Positions 1 through 8,918 of a stretch of DNA of 64,000 nucleotides are shown here, piece after piece. This DNA is from Rhizobium brockwellii. GTDB taxonomy: Bacteria > Pseudomonadota > Alphaproteobacteria > Rhizobiales > Rhizobiaceae. The position numbers and the translations under genes are program-made. The stretch covers positions 310,001 to 374,000 of the forward strand of contig NZ_CP053439.1 of the NCBI RefSeq assembly GCF_000769405.2, written 5' to 3'. Numbering within the stretch: position 1 is the stretch's first letter; every line of letters starts with the position of its first letter. The notes beneath the pieces were generated by a model. The model searched no databases. It was not told the origin of the DNA and saw only the letters and a list, made by a program, of their open reading frames with translations.

Positions 1-156
1 GGCGGAGAGCATGGACGCAAGCTTGAATATTGGCCGGTCTCCGGTCGTGCCCGGCAATACCCCCTGACCGGCGCCGAAACGCAGAGAACCGTCGCTCTCG
101 AGCAGCGCCCCGCCGCTCCGCCGAAGCCCGTCGAAACCAGTATCGAATTTTTTTGA
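1..156 (+). CDS. cheD: CheD, chemoreceptor glutamine deamidase (3' end only)
   Basis: Only the last 51 codons lie in the window; the reading frame is open from base 1 and stops at TGA 154-156. The tail begins with a GGEHGRK stretch and carries [11 protein letters not shown], which resembles the C-terminus of rhizobial CheD. CheD deamidates glutamines of methyl-accepting chemotaxis proteins and can interact with CheY-P phosphatases. The catalytic Cys-His part is upstream, outside the window. Identity rests on the tail plus position: in rhizobial che operons cheD is followed by cheT and fliF, as here. The next gene starts 16 bases downstream. Confidence 0.72.
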   Translation, partial: GGEHGRKLEYWPVSGRARQYPLTGAETQRTVALEQRPAAPPKPVETSIEFF

Positions 157-172
157 TGGCGAGGATTTTCAT

Positions 173-562
173 ATGACATTTACCCAGATGATGGAGCCGC
201 CCGCGCCTGTCGAAGCGCTGAGCGACATCCTGATGCGCATCGTGTCCGAACTGCACGATGTCGCCTATCTCATCGAGCGCATCGAGCCGCAGCTTCTCGA
301 AATCGGCGGCGCCGAAATCCTGAATTCGCCGGATGCCATGAAGGTCATGCAGGGCATCGATCTGGCCGTGCAGAAATCGCGCGGCCTTGCCGAATTTATC
401 GACACCATCACCGGCGAAATCCCGCACGGCTGGGCAGTCGACGTCGCAACCGCGCTCAGCCTCGTCAAGCTGGCCGAGATGCAGAAGGCATTGGGCGGCG
501 CCACACGCCACGGCCACTCCCAGCCACTGAGCAAGGCAGCCGGCGACTTCGACTTCTTCTAG
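173..562 (+). CDS. cheT: CheT-like small chemotaxis protein
   Basis: A 129-residue, mostly helical soluble protein at the 3' end of the che operon, 16 bases after cheD and before fliF, the position of cheT in Sinorhizobium meliloti. A DxxxQ motif is visible at residues 63-67 (Asp63, Gln67) in a helix, the arrangement used by CheZ to attack phosphorylated CheY; CheT has been described as sharing limited similarity with CheZ. Whether it acts as a phosphatase or as a partner of other Che proteins cannot be told from sequence. ATG 173 follows AGGAT (about 8 bases upstream). The name rests on synteny and length. Confidence 0.7.
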   Translation: MTFTQMMEPPAPVEALSDILMRIVSELHDVAYLIERIEPQLLEIGGAEILNSPDAMKVMQGIDLAVQKSRGLAEFIDTITGEIPHGWAVDVATALSLVKLAEMQKALGGATRHGHSQPLSKAAGDFDFF

Positions 563-590
563 AACGTCTCCGTTTTCTCCTTGTTCTTGC

Positions 591-633
591 GCAATTCCGG
601 ACGCAAAACCGCGGCGCACTTTTGCTGGAATTA
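591..633. repeat. Palindromic intergenic repeat, unit C
   Basis: Imperfect palindrome in the cheT-fliF gap: GCAATTCC at 591-598 faces GGAATT at 627-632, with inner arms GCAAAA and TTTTGC around a GC-rich loop. It is the reverse orientation of the unit at about 38064-38106 and shares the loop core with the other mosaic repeats in this window. Confidence 0.65.
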
Positions 634-749
634 CTTTAGGCCTTTTCGCTCCCGCACGCTCTCACGAAACGCTCGCACAAGTTTCGCCGACTATTCGTCT
701 GATGAGGCAATAAGCCTGCTTTGTCTTTGACGGATCGTGCGAGAACAGA

Positions 750-2441
750 ATGAATCTGTTAAATCAATTAGTTCAGATCTTTAAGAACTTCGGTTCCCTT
801 GGCCGAACACGCCTGATGATTCTTGGAGGCGTCGGTGCCGTTTCCATTGCAATCGTCCTTGCGGCCGCTCTTTTCGTCAACAAGCCGGCACAGGAAACCC
901 TCTATGTCGGTCTGGATTCGCCGGATCTCAATCAGATCAGCATGGCGCTTGCCGAAGCCAACATCAATTTCCAGGTCGGCACGGACGGCTCCAGCATCAG
1001 CGTCCCCGCGGGGATGACGGGCAAGGCCCGCCTGATGCTTGCCGAGCGCGGCCTGCCGAACAGCGCCAATGCCGGTTACGAACTCTTCGACAATGTCGGC
1101 TCCCTCGGCCTGACCTCCTTCATGCAGGAGGTGACGCGGGTTCGAGCGCTGGAAGGCGAAATCGCCCGCACCATCCAGTCGATCTCGGGCATCACCGCCG
1201 CACGTGTCCATATCGTCATGCCGGAGGTCGGAAACTTCCGCAAGGCGGAGCAGAAACCGACCGCCTCCGTCATGATTCGCGCAAGCGCTACCACCGGGCG
1301 CAGCGCAGCGACCTCGATCCGCCACCTCGTCGCCTCGGCCGTGCCGGGGCTTGACGTCGATGACGTGACCATCCTCGATTCCGCCGGCCAGCTGCTCGCG
1401 TCCGGCGACGAGGCGAGCAACAGCTCGCTGAACCGCTCGCTCAACATCGTCCAGAACGTCCAGCAGGAAGTCGAATCCAACATCGACAAGGCGCTGGCAC
1501 CCTTCCTCGGCATGGACAACTTCCGCTCCAGCGTCACCGCCGATCTCAACACCGACGCCCAGCAGATCCAGGAAACGACCTACGATCCCGAATCCAAGGT
1601 CGAACGCTCGGTCCGCTCGACGAAGGAAGCCCAGCAGTCGCAGCAGAAGCAGTCCGACAGCGCGACGACGGTCGAGCAGAACATTCCGCAGGCAGCGCCC
1701 GAAGCCGGCGGTTCCGCCGGGCCTGAATCGCAGGACAAGTCCGACAAGCGCGAAGAGCAGACCAACTACGAAATCAACAGCAAGACGACGGCGACGACCC
1801 GCAACAGCTATAAGGTCGAAAAGCTTTCGATTGCCGTGGTGGTCAACAAGGGCCGCATCGCCAAGATGGTCGGCGAGCCCGCCGACCAGACCAAGGTCGA
1901 CGCCTATCTTGCCGAAATGCAGAAGATCGTCGCTTCGGCGGCCGGCATCGACGCCAAGCGCGGCGACGTCGTCACCGTCACGGCCATGGACTTCCTCGAA
2001 AATCAGCTGCTCGAAGACGCCACCGGTGGTGTCCGCGTCATGGATATGCTGAGCCGCAATCTTGCCGGCATCATCAACTCGCTCGCCTTTGTCGCGGTCG
2101 CCTTCGTGGTGGTCTGGATGGGCCTGCGGCCTCTGGTGCGCAGCGTCAGCGGTAACGGCAGCTCCGCGGCTTTCGGCGACGCGACGCCAGAAGCAGCCGG
2201 CCTCGAGCTTCCGGACTTCGCGCCTGCATCGGGCGCGCCCGGAGGCGCTCTCATGGACGGCTTCGGGTCCGACTTCGGCTTCGACAGTACCGAGGACCTG
2301 CTCAGCCTCGGCGACGACGATGGAAACTTCAATCGGCGCGTCAAGGAAGGCCCGGAACGCAAGCTTTCCCGTATGGTCGAGATCAACGAGGAACGCGCCG
2401 CGAAAATCCTCAGGAAATGGGCGATCGACGAAGCAGCGTAA
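750..2441 (+). CDS. fliF: Flagellar MS-ring protein FliF
   Basis: FliF (563 aa) forms the MS ring in the inner membrane, the base on which the C ring and export apparatus assemble. Two membrane segments frame the periplasmic part: about residues 22-43 and 440-459. The N-terminal half has the YscJ/FliF ring-building motifs (ETLYVGL, AEANI, then TRVRALEGE near residue 130) and the middle contains a Ser/Gln-rich low-complexity stretch. The acidic C-terminal tail, ending in KLSRMVEINEERAAKILRKW, is the part that binds FliG. Length is typical. It stands 187 bases after cheT and ends just before a strong terminator, so it is the last gene of its transcript. Confidence 0.97.
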   Translation: MNLLNQLVQIFKNFGSLGRTRLMILGGVGAVSIAIVLAAALFVNKPAQETLYVGLDSPDLNQISMALAEANINFQVGTDGSSISVPAGMTGKARLMLAERGLPNSANAGYELFDNVGSLGLTSFMQEVTRVRALEGEIARTIQSISGITAARVHIVMPEVGNFRKAEQKPTASVMIRASATTGRSAATSIRHLVASAVPGLDVDDVTILDSAGQLLASGDEASNSSLNRSLNIVQNVQQEVESNIDKALAPFLGMDNFRSSVTADLNTDAQQIQETTYDPESKVERSVRSTKEAQQSQQKQSDSATTVEQNIPQAAPEAGGSAGPESQDKSDKREEQTNYEINSKTTATTRNSYKVEKLSIAVVVNKGRIAKMVGEPADQTKVDAYLAEMQKIVASAAGIDAKRGDVVTVTAMDFLENQLLEDATGGVRVMDMLSRNLAGIINSLAFVAVAFVVVWMGLRPLVRSVSGNGSSAAFGDATPEAAGLELPDFAPASGAPGGALMDGFGSDFGFDSTEDLLSLGDDDGNFNRRVKEGPERKLSRMVEINEERAAKILRKWAIDEAA

Positions 2442-2445
2442 AACA

Positions 2446-2469
2446 AAGGCCGGGCAACCGGCCTTTTTT
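2446..2469 (+). terminator. Rho-independent terminator after fliF
   Basis: Perfect 6-bp GC stem GGCCGG (2448-2453) / CCGGCC (2458-2463) closed by a GCAA tetraloop and followed by six T. It starts 6 bases after the fliF stop and separates the che-fliF transcript from visNR. Confidence 0.9.
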
Positions 2470-2888
2470 CATGTCGGTACCGAAGCTTGATTCCCTAACC
2501 GCTGTTTGCTGAAAAGCCGTGACTGGAGATGCGAGAGACCCGCCATGACAATCACGGTCGGGAATTCGAATAAGACGATAGACCCGACCAGTGAAATGCG
2601 GCTGTAGCGCGACATGATGAGATGGATTCGCGTAAAACGCGAAGCAAGTTGCGATGCCGCCAGAATCACCTTAGCCTCCCTGTATCTTGAAGGCTGGAAC
2701 GAGCGGTCGAATCAGTGCATTGGCGACAGCGAAAGTAAATCCCTAGAAGTCGGAGATGGTGATTTGCATCGACTGGCTTACCCTTGGGTGATTCGAAATG
2801 GGATTCGAGCGGAACTTGACTTGAATCCCTTACAGAAAAATTGCTGTTGCACCGAGTTCGGTCGTTTCTCAGCCGCAGGACATTGCCA
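2470..2888. other. Intergenic region ahead of visN
   Basis: About 420 bases without a convincing gene on either strand. Short open frames here lack ribosome binding sites and show no codon bias like the neighbours. It must hold the visNR promoter; TTGACTT at 2816-2822 could be part of a -35 element but no clear -10 was found. Confidence 0.4.
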
Positions 2889-3635
2889 ATGGATATGAAT
2901 GTAATTCAGGCGAGCAAAGGCGAGAGGCAGATGGCGAATTTCGCGAGTGCGGTGGTGCCGGATTTGTTGCCGCGCGATGAGCTGCTCCAGCGCCTCCACG
3001 GCGTCGCCAGCACCGGCAGGTTGCAGTCTGGTCTGCGCGCACTGACGGACTACGTGGGTGCTTCGTACTACCTTCTGGCGCGCTGCGATCTCCTCCAGGA
3101 AAGTGGCCTCGATTTCATCGTTTCGTCTGACTGGCCTTTCGACCTGGTCAGGGACATCGCCAATGATCTGGTCCGCGGCTATGCCCGATCGACCGAGCTG
3201 GAAAAATGCATGCAGGTCTTCCAGCCGAATTTTGCTCTTCTGCCTGACAGTGCCGAGGTTCCGGATGGCGCCAGCCGCCAATATTGTTCGGTGACCTTCA
3301 ATGTCGGCCGGTCGCGGCTGGCCTTGATGTTTCTGTTCGGCGAGGGGTTCATCCTTTCGCCGGAGCGCCTGCGCGATGTCGGCCTGCTTGCAGGTTATGT
3401 CGCGAGCTTCCTTCGCTGCGGCGGTACGAAGGTCGATCGCGATTTCGATTTGACCGACCGCGAGCTGGAATGCCTGTTCTGGATCGCCGAGGGCAAGACG
3501 AGCGACGAGATCGCGATGATTCTTGGAATATCCCGCAATACCATCAACAACTACATCACCAGCGTGATGCGCAAGACGGCGACCAAGACCCGGTCCGAGG
3601 CCATTGCCTTCGCCGTCCGCAATAATCTGGTATAG
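2889..3635 (+). CDS. visN: VisN, LuxR-type master regulator of motility
   Basis: VisN and VisR are known in Sinorhizobium to act together, probably as a heterodimer, at the top of the flagellar cascade, activating rem. The protein (248 aa from this start) has an N-terminal ligand-binding-like domain and a C-terminal LuxR/GerE helix-turn-helix at about residues 180-245 with LTDRELECLFWIAEGKTS and GISRNTINNYI. ATG 2889 has an AGGA about 8 bases upstream; ATG 2931 (234 aa) has AGAGG and is an alternative. It is followed 8 bases later by visR, so the two are co-transcribed. Confidence 0.93.
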   Translation: MDMNVIQASKGERQMANFASAVVPDLLPRDELLQRLHGVASTGRLQSGLRALTDYVGASYYLLARCDLLQESGLDFIVSSDWPFDLVRDIANDLVRGYARSTELEKCMQVFQPNFALLPDSAEVPDGASRQYCSVTFNVGRSRLALMFLFGEGFILSPERLRDVGLLAGYVASFLRCGGTKVDRDFDLTDRELECLFWIAEGKTSDEIAMILGISRNTINNYITSVMRKTATKTRSEAIAFAVRNNLV

Positions 3636-3643
3636 GGGGATCT

Positions 3644-4390
3644 ATGGGGTATCCATCAGGCAGGACGATGAGCAGCGCCGAGCAGCTGCGCATGGTACGT
3701 GTGAACAGGATTTCCAGCCGGTCCGATCTTTTTCCGCGGCTGATCGCGATGCAGAAGCTCGCCGATGCGCAAGGCTTCGCGATCTTCCGCGTCAGCGGCT
3801 CGGGCATTCCGGCAAAGCAGCGGCTTGTCTGCGAACTCGAGAACTGGGGGTCTTCCAATGCCGGTTTCGGCAAGGCCTTCACGGATGCCTACGGCGATAT
3901 TCTTCTCGACCATATCGACAAGTCGCTGCTGCCGCTCTCATGGGCCGGCGGTTACGATCGTGCGGCACCCGGACCGGCGGACTTCTCGCCGTTCATGACG
4001 CGGCTGCAGGACGGTATTCTGCCTTTCTCCGGACTTGCCTTTCCGGTGCGGCTTGGCGCCGTCGGCAACGGCTTCATCCTTTTCACCGGCGATGAGATCG
4101 ATCCCTCGAGCGATACCATCGTCGAACTGCACGGTCGCTGCTGCCATATCATGATGGATCTGCTCTCGCTCGACGAGCGCCGCACGGCTGCTGCCGAGGC
4201 GCTCAGCGAACGCGAGATCGCCTGTCTTCAGCTGGCCGGCGACGGCCGCATCAGCGAAGAGATTGCCGACAAGCTCGGCCTCTCCGTGCACACCGTGAAC
4301 GCCTATCTCGGCTCGGCGACCATCAAGCTCGATTCCGTCAATCGCATCCAAGCGATCGCCAAGGCGATCCGGCTCGGTTATATCAGCTGA
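3644..4390 (+). CDS. visR: VisR, LuxR-type master regulator of motility
   Basis: Partner of VisN (248 aa). The N-terminal two thirds form an autoinducer-binding-like domain (GLAFPVRLGAVGNGF near the middle) and the last 65 residues hold a LuxR HTH (LSEREIACLQLAGDGR, LGLSVHTVNAYLG). The start is not certain: ATG 3644 lies only 3 bases after GGGGA, while ATG 3668 follows CAGGACG and would remove eight residues. The gene ends 93 bases from the convergent unknown gene at 4484. No ligand is known for this family in rhizobia. Confidence 0.92.
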   Translation: MGYPSGRTMSSAEQLRMVRVNRISSRSDLFPRLIAMQKLADAQGFAIFRVSGSGIPAKQRLVCELENWGSSNAGFGKAFTDAYGDILLDHIDKSLLPLSWAGGYDRAAPGPADFSPFMTRLQDGILPFSGLAFPVRLGAVGNGFILFTGDEIDPSSDTIVELHGRCCHIMMDLLSLDERRTAAAEALSEREIACLQLAGDGRISEEIADKLGLSVHTVNAYLGSATIKLDSVNRIQAIAKAIRLGYIS

Positions 4391-4483
4391 CCCGCGCAGT
4401 CCTTTTCAGACGCGCAAGCAACGCTGTAACGCTTTGAGTTGCTGTCCAAGGCGAATGTGAAAGCTCGACTGTCTTGAAGAAAG

Positions 4484-4927
4484 TCAGCCGGCCAGTGCCT
4501 GAGGCGGCTGGTTGACGCTGTAACGCGATTCCCGAAGGCTTCTTCTGAGGAATATGGTGTTCTCGTCAGGATCCGCCGAAGGGTCCTGGAATGCGATATG
4601 ATTGATCTCGATGCCGGCGTGATCTTCGGCAAGGGTGAGCTGCGCGTAGACGGTGACGCCGCGTGGCTTGATTTCCAGATCGAGAACGACTTCGGGCTTG
4701 CCACCCCACTCCAGAGTATAGTTGCCGCCCAGGCCGAAATTCACCGTGCCCGGATGAAAGAAAAGCTCCGCCGCCGAAGCGACGAGATCGGAAAGGTTGC
4801 CGTAATACTCGAAGCGCAGCAGTGAAATAAGGTCAGAAGCATCCAGAAGGCGCAGTTCAGTAGCGACCGGGCTGATCGCGTCTGCGAGGATCTTTTCACG
4901 CTGGGTAGAGTGAGGGCATTTTTTCAT
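4484..4927 (-). CDS. Conserved hypothetical, last gene of the motA-flhB operon
   Basis: 147-residue soluble protein, start ATG five bases after the flhB stop, so it is translated with flhB. It begins MKKCPHS and has no signal peptide, membrane span or recognised domain; the middle (FFHPGTVNFGLGGNYTLEWGGKPEVVLDLEI) looks like alternating beta strands. A gene of about the same size stands at the same place in the S. meliloti cluster. Synteny suggests a flagellar or motility-related role, but nothing in the sequence says what it is. Confidence 0.7.
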   Translation of the reverse strand: MKKCPHSTQREKILADAISPVATELRLLDASDLISLLRFEYYGNLSDLVASAAELFFHPGTVNFGLGGNYTLEWGGKPEVVLDLEIKPRGVTVYAQLTLAEDHAGIEINHIAFQDPSADPDENTIFLRRSLRESRYSVNQPPQALAG

Positions 4928-4932
4928 TCGGC

Positions 4933-6012
4933 TTATCTTACCCGTTTGTTCTTGGCGTCCGCAGCGTAGACCCGGTGGATGAGCTCCGCTACCGCCTTAT
5001 AGAAGACTGACGGGATGACACTATCGATCGAGACTTGCGCAAACATGGAGCGCGCAAGGGGCGGATCTTCGAACACCGGTATGCCGTTCTTCTCGGCGAT
5101 CTCCCTGATTTTGAGCGCAATCAGGTCCTGACCCTTGGCCAGCACCACCGGCGCATCGTTCTCCTCACGCGCGTAACGCAGCGCCACCGCATAGTGCGTC
5201 GGGTTGGCGATCACCAGCGTCGCGCGGTCCACGTTGGCGATCATGCGCCGGCGCGCGCGGTCGCGCATCAGCGAGCGCTGCCGGCTCTTGACGAAGGGGT
5301 CGCCCTGCGCCTGCTTGTTTTCTTCTTTCACCTCGTGCCGCGTCATCTTCAGCTCGGTGAACCAGTGATGGCGCGTCCAGAAAAGGTCGGCGATTGCCAC
5401 GATCGCGGTGGCGATCAGCATGACGATGATGATCTTGCGCATCGCCGCCATCAGTCGCACCAGAATCGTCTGCGGATCGGAGAACATTGCGTCGATCGAG
5501 CCGAAATATTCGCTCCTGAGCACGAAGAACAGGATCACCCCGACGACGACGACTTTGAACAGCGATTTTCCGAATTCGACCAGGCCGGGCACGCTGAAGA
5601 GCCGTGACCAGCCTTTGATCGGCGAGATACGCGAGGCCTGCGGGCGGATGCGTTCAAGCACCAGTGTCGGCAGATTCTGGAAGACGGAGGAGGCGATGCC
5701 GAACACCATGAACAGGATGAAGGCGGGCGCCACCAGCGCCGCACTTGCCCAGCCGATCCGGACGAACAGGGCCAGGACATCCGGCCCCGTCTCGATCTTC
5801 CACTGGTCGGGCTGTTCGAAGATGTCTCGCAGCGTTTCACTCATGCGTCCGACGCTGTCGGGAAGGAAGAATACGAGATAAATGTAGGTCCCAAGGATGG
5901 TCGCAAAGATCGAAAGTTCGCGCGAAGACGGCACGTTGCCCTTTTCCGCGGCATCGCTTTGCTTTTTCGCGGTTGGGGCTTCTGTTTTGCTGTCCTTGTC
6001 ATCGTCTGCCAA
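4933..6012 (-). CDS. flhB: Flagellar export gate protein FlhB
   Basis: FlhB is the export-gate component that switches substrate from rod/hook type to filament type. It has four N-terminal membrane segments and a cytoplasmic domain with the self-cleaving NPTH motif (about residues 270-273). I place the start at TTG 6012 (359 aa, protein beginning [13 protein letters not shown]) because GGAGGG lies 7 bases upstream; there is no ATG in the acidic N-terminal stretch, and the next upstream start, TTG 6030, would overlap that ribosome binding site. It follows fliG after a 233-base gap filled by a repeat element. Confidence 0.95.
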   Translation of the reverse strand: MADDDKDSKTEAPTAKKQSDAAEKGNVPSSRELSIFATILGTYIYLVFFLPDSVGRMSETLRDIFEQPDQWKIETGPDVLALFVRIGWASAALVAPAFILFMVFGIASSVFQNLPTLVLERIRPQASRISPIKGWSRLFSVPGLVEFGKSLFKVVVVGVILFFVLRSEYFGSIDAMFSDPQTILVRLMAAMRKIIIVMLIATAIVAIADLFWTRHHWFTELKMTRHEVKEENKQAQGDPFVKSRQRSLMRDRARRRMIANVDRATLVIANPTHYAVALRYAREENDAPVVLAKGQDLIALKIREIAEKNGIPVFEDPPLARSMFAQVSIDSVIPSVFYKAVAELIHRVYAADAKNKRVR

Positions 6013-6047
6013 GTCGCGGCCCTCCGTCAAAGAAATAGGCCGCAGCT

Positions 6048-6155
6048 AGTGCATGTCGCCCAAAAGTGTGCAGCGGTTTTGGGATGACGACATGCATCAA
6101 AACAAAGACCTAAAGCGCGTCGCAGAAACCGAGTTCTATGCGACGCGCTTTAGTG
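6048..6155. repeat. Two-palindrome mosaic element (RIME-like), copy 1
   Basis: About 108 bases between fliG and flhB made of two palindromes. Unit A runs from GCATGTCG (6051-6058) to CGACATGC (6088-6095) with inner arms CCCAAAA and TTTTGGG. Unit B has perfect 14-base arms, 6111-6124 and 6139-6152 (TAAAGCGCGTCGCA and its complement). The same two units in the same order and length recur at 37957-38064. The size and two-palindrome structure fit the published rhizobial RIME elements. It lies inside an operon and could be transcribed as two hairpins. Confidence 0.85.
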
Positions 6156-6245
6156 CGCGGTCCATTGCTGGAAGGGTAGTCGCCTATGGCATGGCGATCA
6201 ACAGCCGCCTTTCGGCATGCCGGATTTGTCAACAGTCTCGACGTT

Positions 6246-7286
6246 TTAGGCGGCCGCCGAAGCGTCGCCTTCCTTTTCCTTGAGCTCGATCTGGCCGGAA
6301 TTGGCCAGGCGAATCGCTTCCTGTGCCACGGCGCGGCGGGCAATCGCGATCTCGCGCGGATTGACGCCGCCCATGCCGCTCTGCAGATCCGATTCGATCA
6401 TGCGGCGCTGACGTGGGCTGATGGCGGAGAGAACCGATTCGCGGATCTCGGGTGGCGACCCGCGCAGCGCAACGGTGAGCACATCCGTCGAGATGTCGTT
6501 GAGCAGCATGACGCGGCTGCGCTGCGGCATGTACATGAGGTCCTCGAACAGGAAGATCTTCGGGCGAACCTTGTTGACCGATTCGCGGCTGATCGATTCG
6601 AGCGAGCTGAGCAGCGTGTCGACCTGCGGCTTGTCGAGTTCGTTCATGAGATCGGCGACCTTCGTCGAGCCGGCTGCATTGCGCTCTGCCTCGACCTCGG
6701 CAAGCAGCGTCATGACCTGGTTTTCAATGATCTGCGCAGCTTTCGGGCTGACTGCCTTCATGTTGACCGTTCTGTTCATGATGTCGGCGCGGCGGTTGTC
6801 GGGAAGCTGCAACAGCACCTTGGCGCCGAAGGAGGAGGGCATCATCGAAAGAATATAGGCGACGGTCTGCGGATGTTCGCGCAGCAGGAACTGCGCGACG
6901 AATGTCGGCTCAGCCTCGCTGAGGCGATCCCAGATTGAGGTTTCGTAGGCCTGGAATGCGGTGCGGCGCCCGAGCAGGCTGTCGACTTCGTCGGGCGTCA
7001 GGCCTTCTTCCAGAATGGCCTCGATCGCCTTGGCGTTGTCCATCAGCCCGGCGCCCTCGGTGAAGAGGTCTTCGAACTCGGAGACGAGCAACAGCAGCTC
7101 GTCCGGCGGAATGGCGCGCAGCGACTGGGCGGATGAGATAATGGTCTGCAGCTCGGCCTGGGTGAAATATTTCAACAGCCGGCCGGCGACTCCCTTTCCC
7201 ATAGCGAGAAGAACAGCCGCCGCCTTTTCAGCCTGGGTCAACGGTTTCCCGGCTAGCGCGCCGCCGAAATCGTCAAAGTCCATCAT
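6246..7286 (-). CDS. fliG: Flagellar motor switch protein FliG
   Basis: FliG (346 aa) links the MS ring to the C ring and carries the charged residues that meet the MotA stator. The N-terminal domain begins LTQAEKAAAVLLAMGKG; the middle domain holds the EHPQTVAYILSMMP motif near residue 150 and the C-terminal torque domain includes LLSSLESISRES and GSPPEIRESVLSAISPRQ. ATG 7286 follows GGAGAGG 7 bases upstream. It is the fourth gene of motA-fliM-fliN-fliG-flhB, 28 bases after fliN. Confidence 0.97.
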   Translation of the reverse strand: MMDFDDFGGALAGKPLTQAEKAAAVLLAMGKGVAGRLLKYFTQAELQTIISSAQSLRAIPPDELLLLVSEFEDLFTEGAGLMDNAKAIEAILEEGLTPDEVDSLLGRRTAFQAYETSIWDRLSEAEPTFVAQFLLREHPQTVAYILSMMPSSFGAKVLLQLPDNRRADIMNRTVNMKAVSPKAAQIIENQVMTLLAEVEAERNAAGSTKVADLMNELDKPQVDTLLSSLESISRESVNKVRPKIFLFEDLMYMPQRSRVMLLNDISTDVLTVALRGSPPEIRESVLSAISPRQRRMIESDLQSGMGGVNPREIAIARRAVAQEAIRLANSGQIELKEKEGDASAAA

Positions 7287-7314
7287 GGTCTAACCTCTCC
7301 GTCCCACACAGGGA

Positions 7315-7902
7315 TCAGGCTTTTTTCGTACTCAAAACTTCTATCAGTTTCACACCGAATCGCGTGTCGTCGTTATCAAGCACCGTAATTTCGCCGCGGG
7401 CAATCCTGCGGCCATTCACCATGATCTCGACCGGTTCGCCGATCTTCTTGTCGAGGGCGATCGTCGCCCCTTCATTGAGGTTCATCAGGCCGGAGACCTG
7501 CATGCGGCTGGTGCCAAGCATGATCTGGACGTCGATCGGGATGTCCATGATCAGATCGAAGTTGGAATTCAAAGCGCTGCCGAGCGGGGCCGGCGACGCC
7601 TCGAAGGAGGAGCTGCTGCCGAAATCCATGCCGGCAGCCGGGCTGGCATCGCCGCCGCCGAAATCGCCGCCGAAATCGTCGCTGCCAAAGGGGGGTTCCG
7701 AAGTCTCGCCACCAAAGGCTGCCAGGTCTGTTCCTGCTGCGAAGGGCTCGCCCTGCAGGTCGTCGCCAAACTGCGACAGGTCGCCATCGGCATCCTGCTT
7801 CAGCACGCCGCGCAGATCGTCGATCGCCTGGTCGAGATCCGCTTCGCTGCCCGGAAGATCCAGGGAGAGGTCGCTGTTCTGCTGTGTTTTCTTCGTAGCC
7901 AT
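7315..7902 (-). CDS. fliN: Flagellar motor switch protein FliN
   Basis: C-ring component (195 aa). The C-terminal SpoA domain, about residues 113-190, has the family motifs [24 protein letters not shown] and [11 protein letters not shown]. The first 110 residues are an acidic, Gly/Asp/Phe-rich low-complexity extension, longer than in enteric FliN (about 137 aa) and common in alphaproteobacteria. It lies between fliM and fliG on the same strand, 65 bases after fliM. Confidence 0.96.
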   Translation of the reverse strand: MATKKTQQNSDLSLDLPGSEADLDQAIDDLRGVLKQDADGDLSQFGDDLQGEPFAAGTDLAAFGGETSEPPFGSDDFGGDFGGGDASPAAGMDFGSSSSFEASPAPLGSALNSNFDLIMDIPIDVQIMLGTSRMQVSGLMNLNEGATIALDKKIGEPVEIMVNGRRIARGEITVLDNDDTRFGVKLIEVLSTKKA

Positions 7903-7967
7903 GAAATCACTATTCCAGTTGAAACTTGCCTCAAACTGCCTTTGCAGCCCAAAAGCCAGAGAACCGA

Positions 7968-8918
7968 TTAATTCATTAAATGACGGATGAGTTCGTCATC
8001 CGAGTTCATCGTATCCTTGACGCGGACCATGTAGTTTTCGCCTGAACGCCCGAACTCGCACACATACAATTCCTTGCTGTTGGCGCTGACCTCGACACGC
8101 ACGTCGCCGTGGTCGCGGAACGGAATAACGTCGCCGACCATCAGCTTCGATATCGTGCGCAGCGTCAGGTCCTGCAGCCTGATCTTCGCCTCGAGCGTGA
8201 CATGCGAGCGGCGGACCTGGTCGCCGAGCTGCTCGGTCCATTCCGCGGAGTTGCTGCTGGCCTGGCGTTTCGGCTTCGGCGGCGTCACCTTGGTCTTGAG
8301 AAGTGCCGTCTGCGGAACGATCAACGAAAATTCCGAAACGATGCCGGCAAGCGTGATCGACATGTTGATGGCGGCCGCGAATTCATCCGGACGATCCTCC
8401 TGCGGCCGGGCGCGCATGTCATGGGCGTGCGGGGCCGAAAGACTCGGTTCGAAACCGCCCGGCGCGTTAACGGCCGAGCGCAGCACCTTGGCGATCTTGT
8501 CGAAGACCATGACCGCCAGATCGAGCTCGATGATCGAAAGCAGCCGGTCGGCCGGTTCCTCGATCGTATCGGCGGTGGCGCCGAGCAGGTGCTCCATCAG
8601 CGTGATGACGAAGCCGTTGCCGCAGGCAAGCGTGATGTTCTGCGACCAGTTGCGCAACGTCGCATCGACCAGCGTGACGTTCGCGCTCAGGTCTTCGATC
8701 AGGTGGTTCTTGTAACCGATCTCGCAGCCGAGATAGTTGACCGTCACGTCGAGGCCGGTCTCGCTTTTGATGACGTCGGGAAAGAATTCGCTGTAGATTT
8801 CCCCGAAAGAACTGCAGATCTTGGCGACCCGGCCTCTGTCGCCGAGCCCGCCTGTCAGCTTGGCGAGAAGGGCAGGATCCATTACCGGTTTGTCATGCGA
8901 AGCATTGCTCATAGTCAT
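7968..8918 (-). CDS. fliM: Flagellar motor switch protein FliM
   Basis: FliM (316 aa) forms the C-ring wall and receives CheY-P. A CheC-like middle domain and a C-terminal SpoA domain ([20 protein letters not shown], about residues 235-305) can be seen. It is a divergent member: the short conserved CheY-binding EIDALL motif found at the N-terminus of enteric FliM is not obvious; the protein begins [27 protein letters not shown] 8918 directly follows the motA stop TAA, so the two are translationally coupled; ATG 8912 is an alternative. Confidence 0.93.
   Translation of the reverse strand: MTMSNASHDKPVMDPALLAKLTGGLGDRGRVAKICSSFGEIYSEFFPDVIKSETGLDVTVNYLGCEIGYKNHLIEDLSANVTLVDATLRNWSQNITLACGNGFVITLMEHLLGATADTIEEPADRLLSIIELDLAVMVFDKIAKVLRSAVNAPGGFEPSLSAPHAHDMRARPQEDRPDEFAAAINMSITLAGIVSEFSLIVPQTALLKTKVTPPKPKRQASSNSAEWTEQLGDQVRRSHVTLEAKIRLQDLTLRTISKLMVGDVIPFRDHGDVRVEVSANSKELYVCEFGRSGENYMVRVKDTMNSDDELIRHLMN

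Noticed and set aside
2469..2669. Small open frame on the minus strand between fliF and visN
   Set aside because: 66 codons without ribosome binding site, overlapping the fliF terminator; amino acid make-up unlike the neighbouring genes.
7364..7990. Plus-strand open frame opposite fliN
   Set aside because: Shadow frame: Ser/Pro/Arg-rich antisense translation of the fliN gene, no ribosome binding site, no domain.
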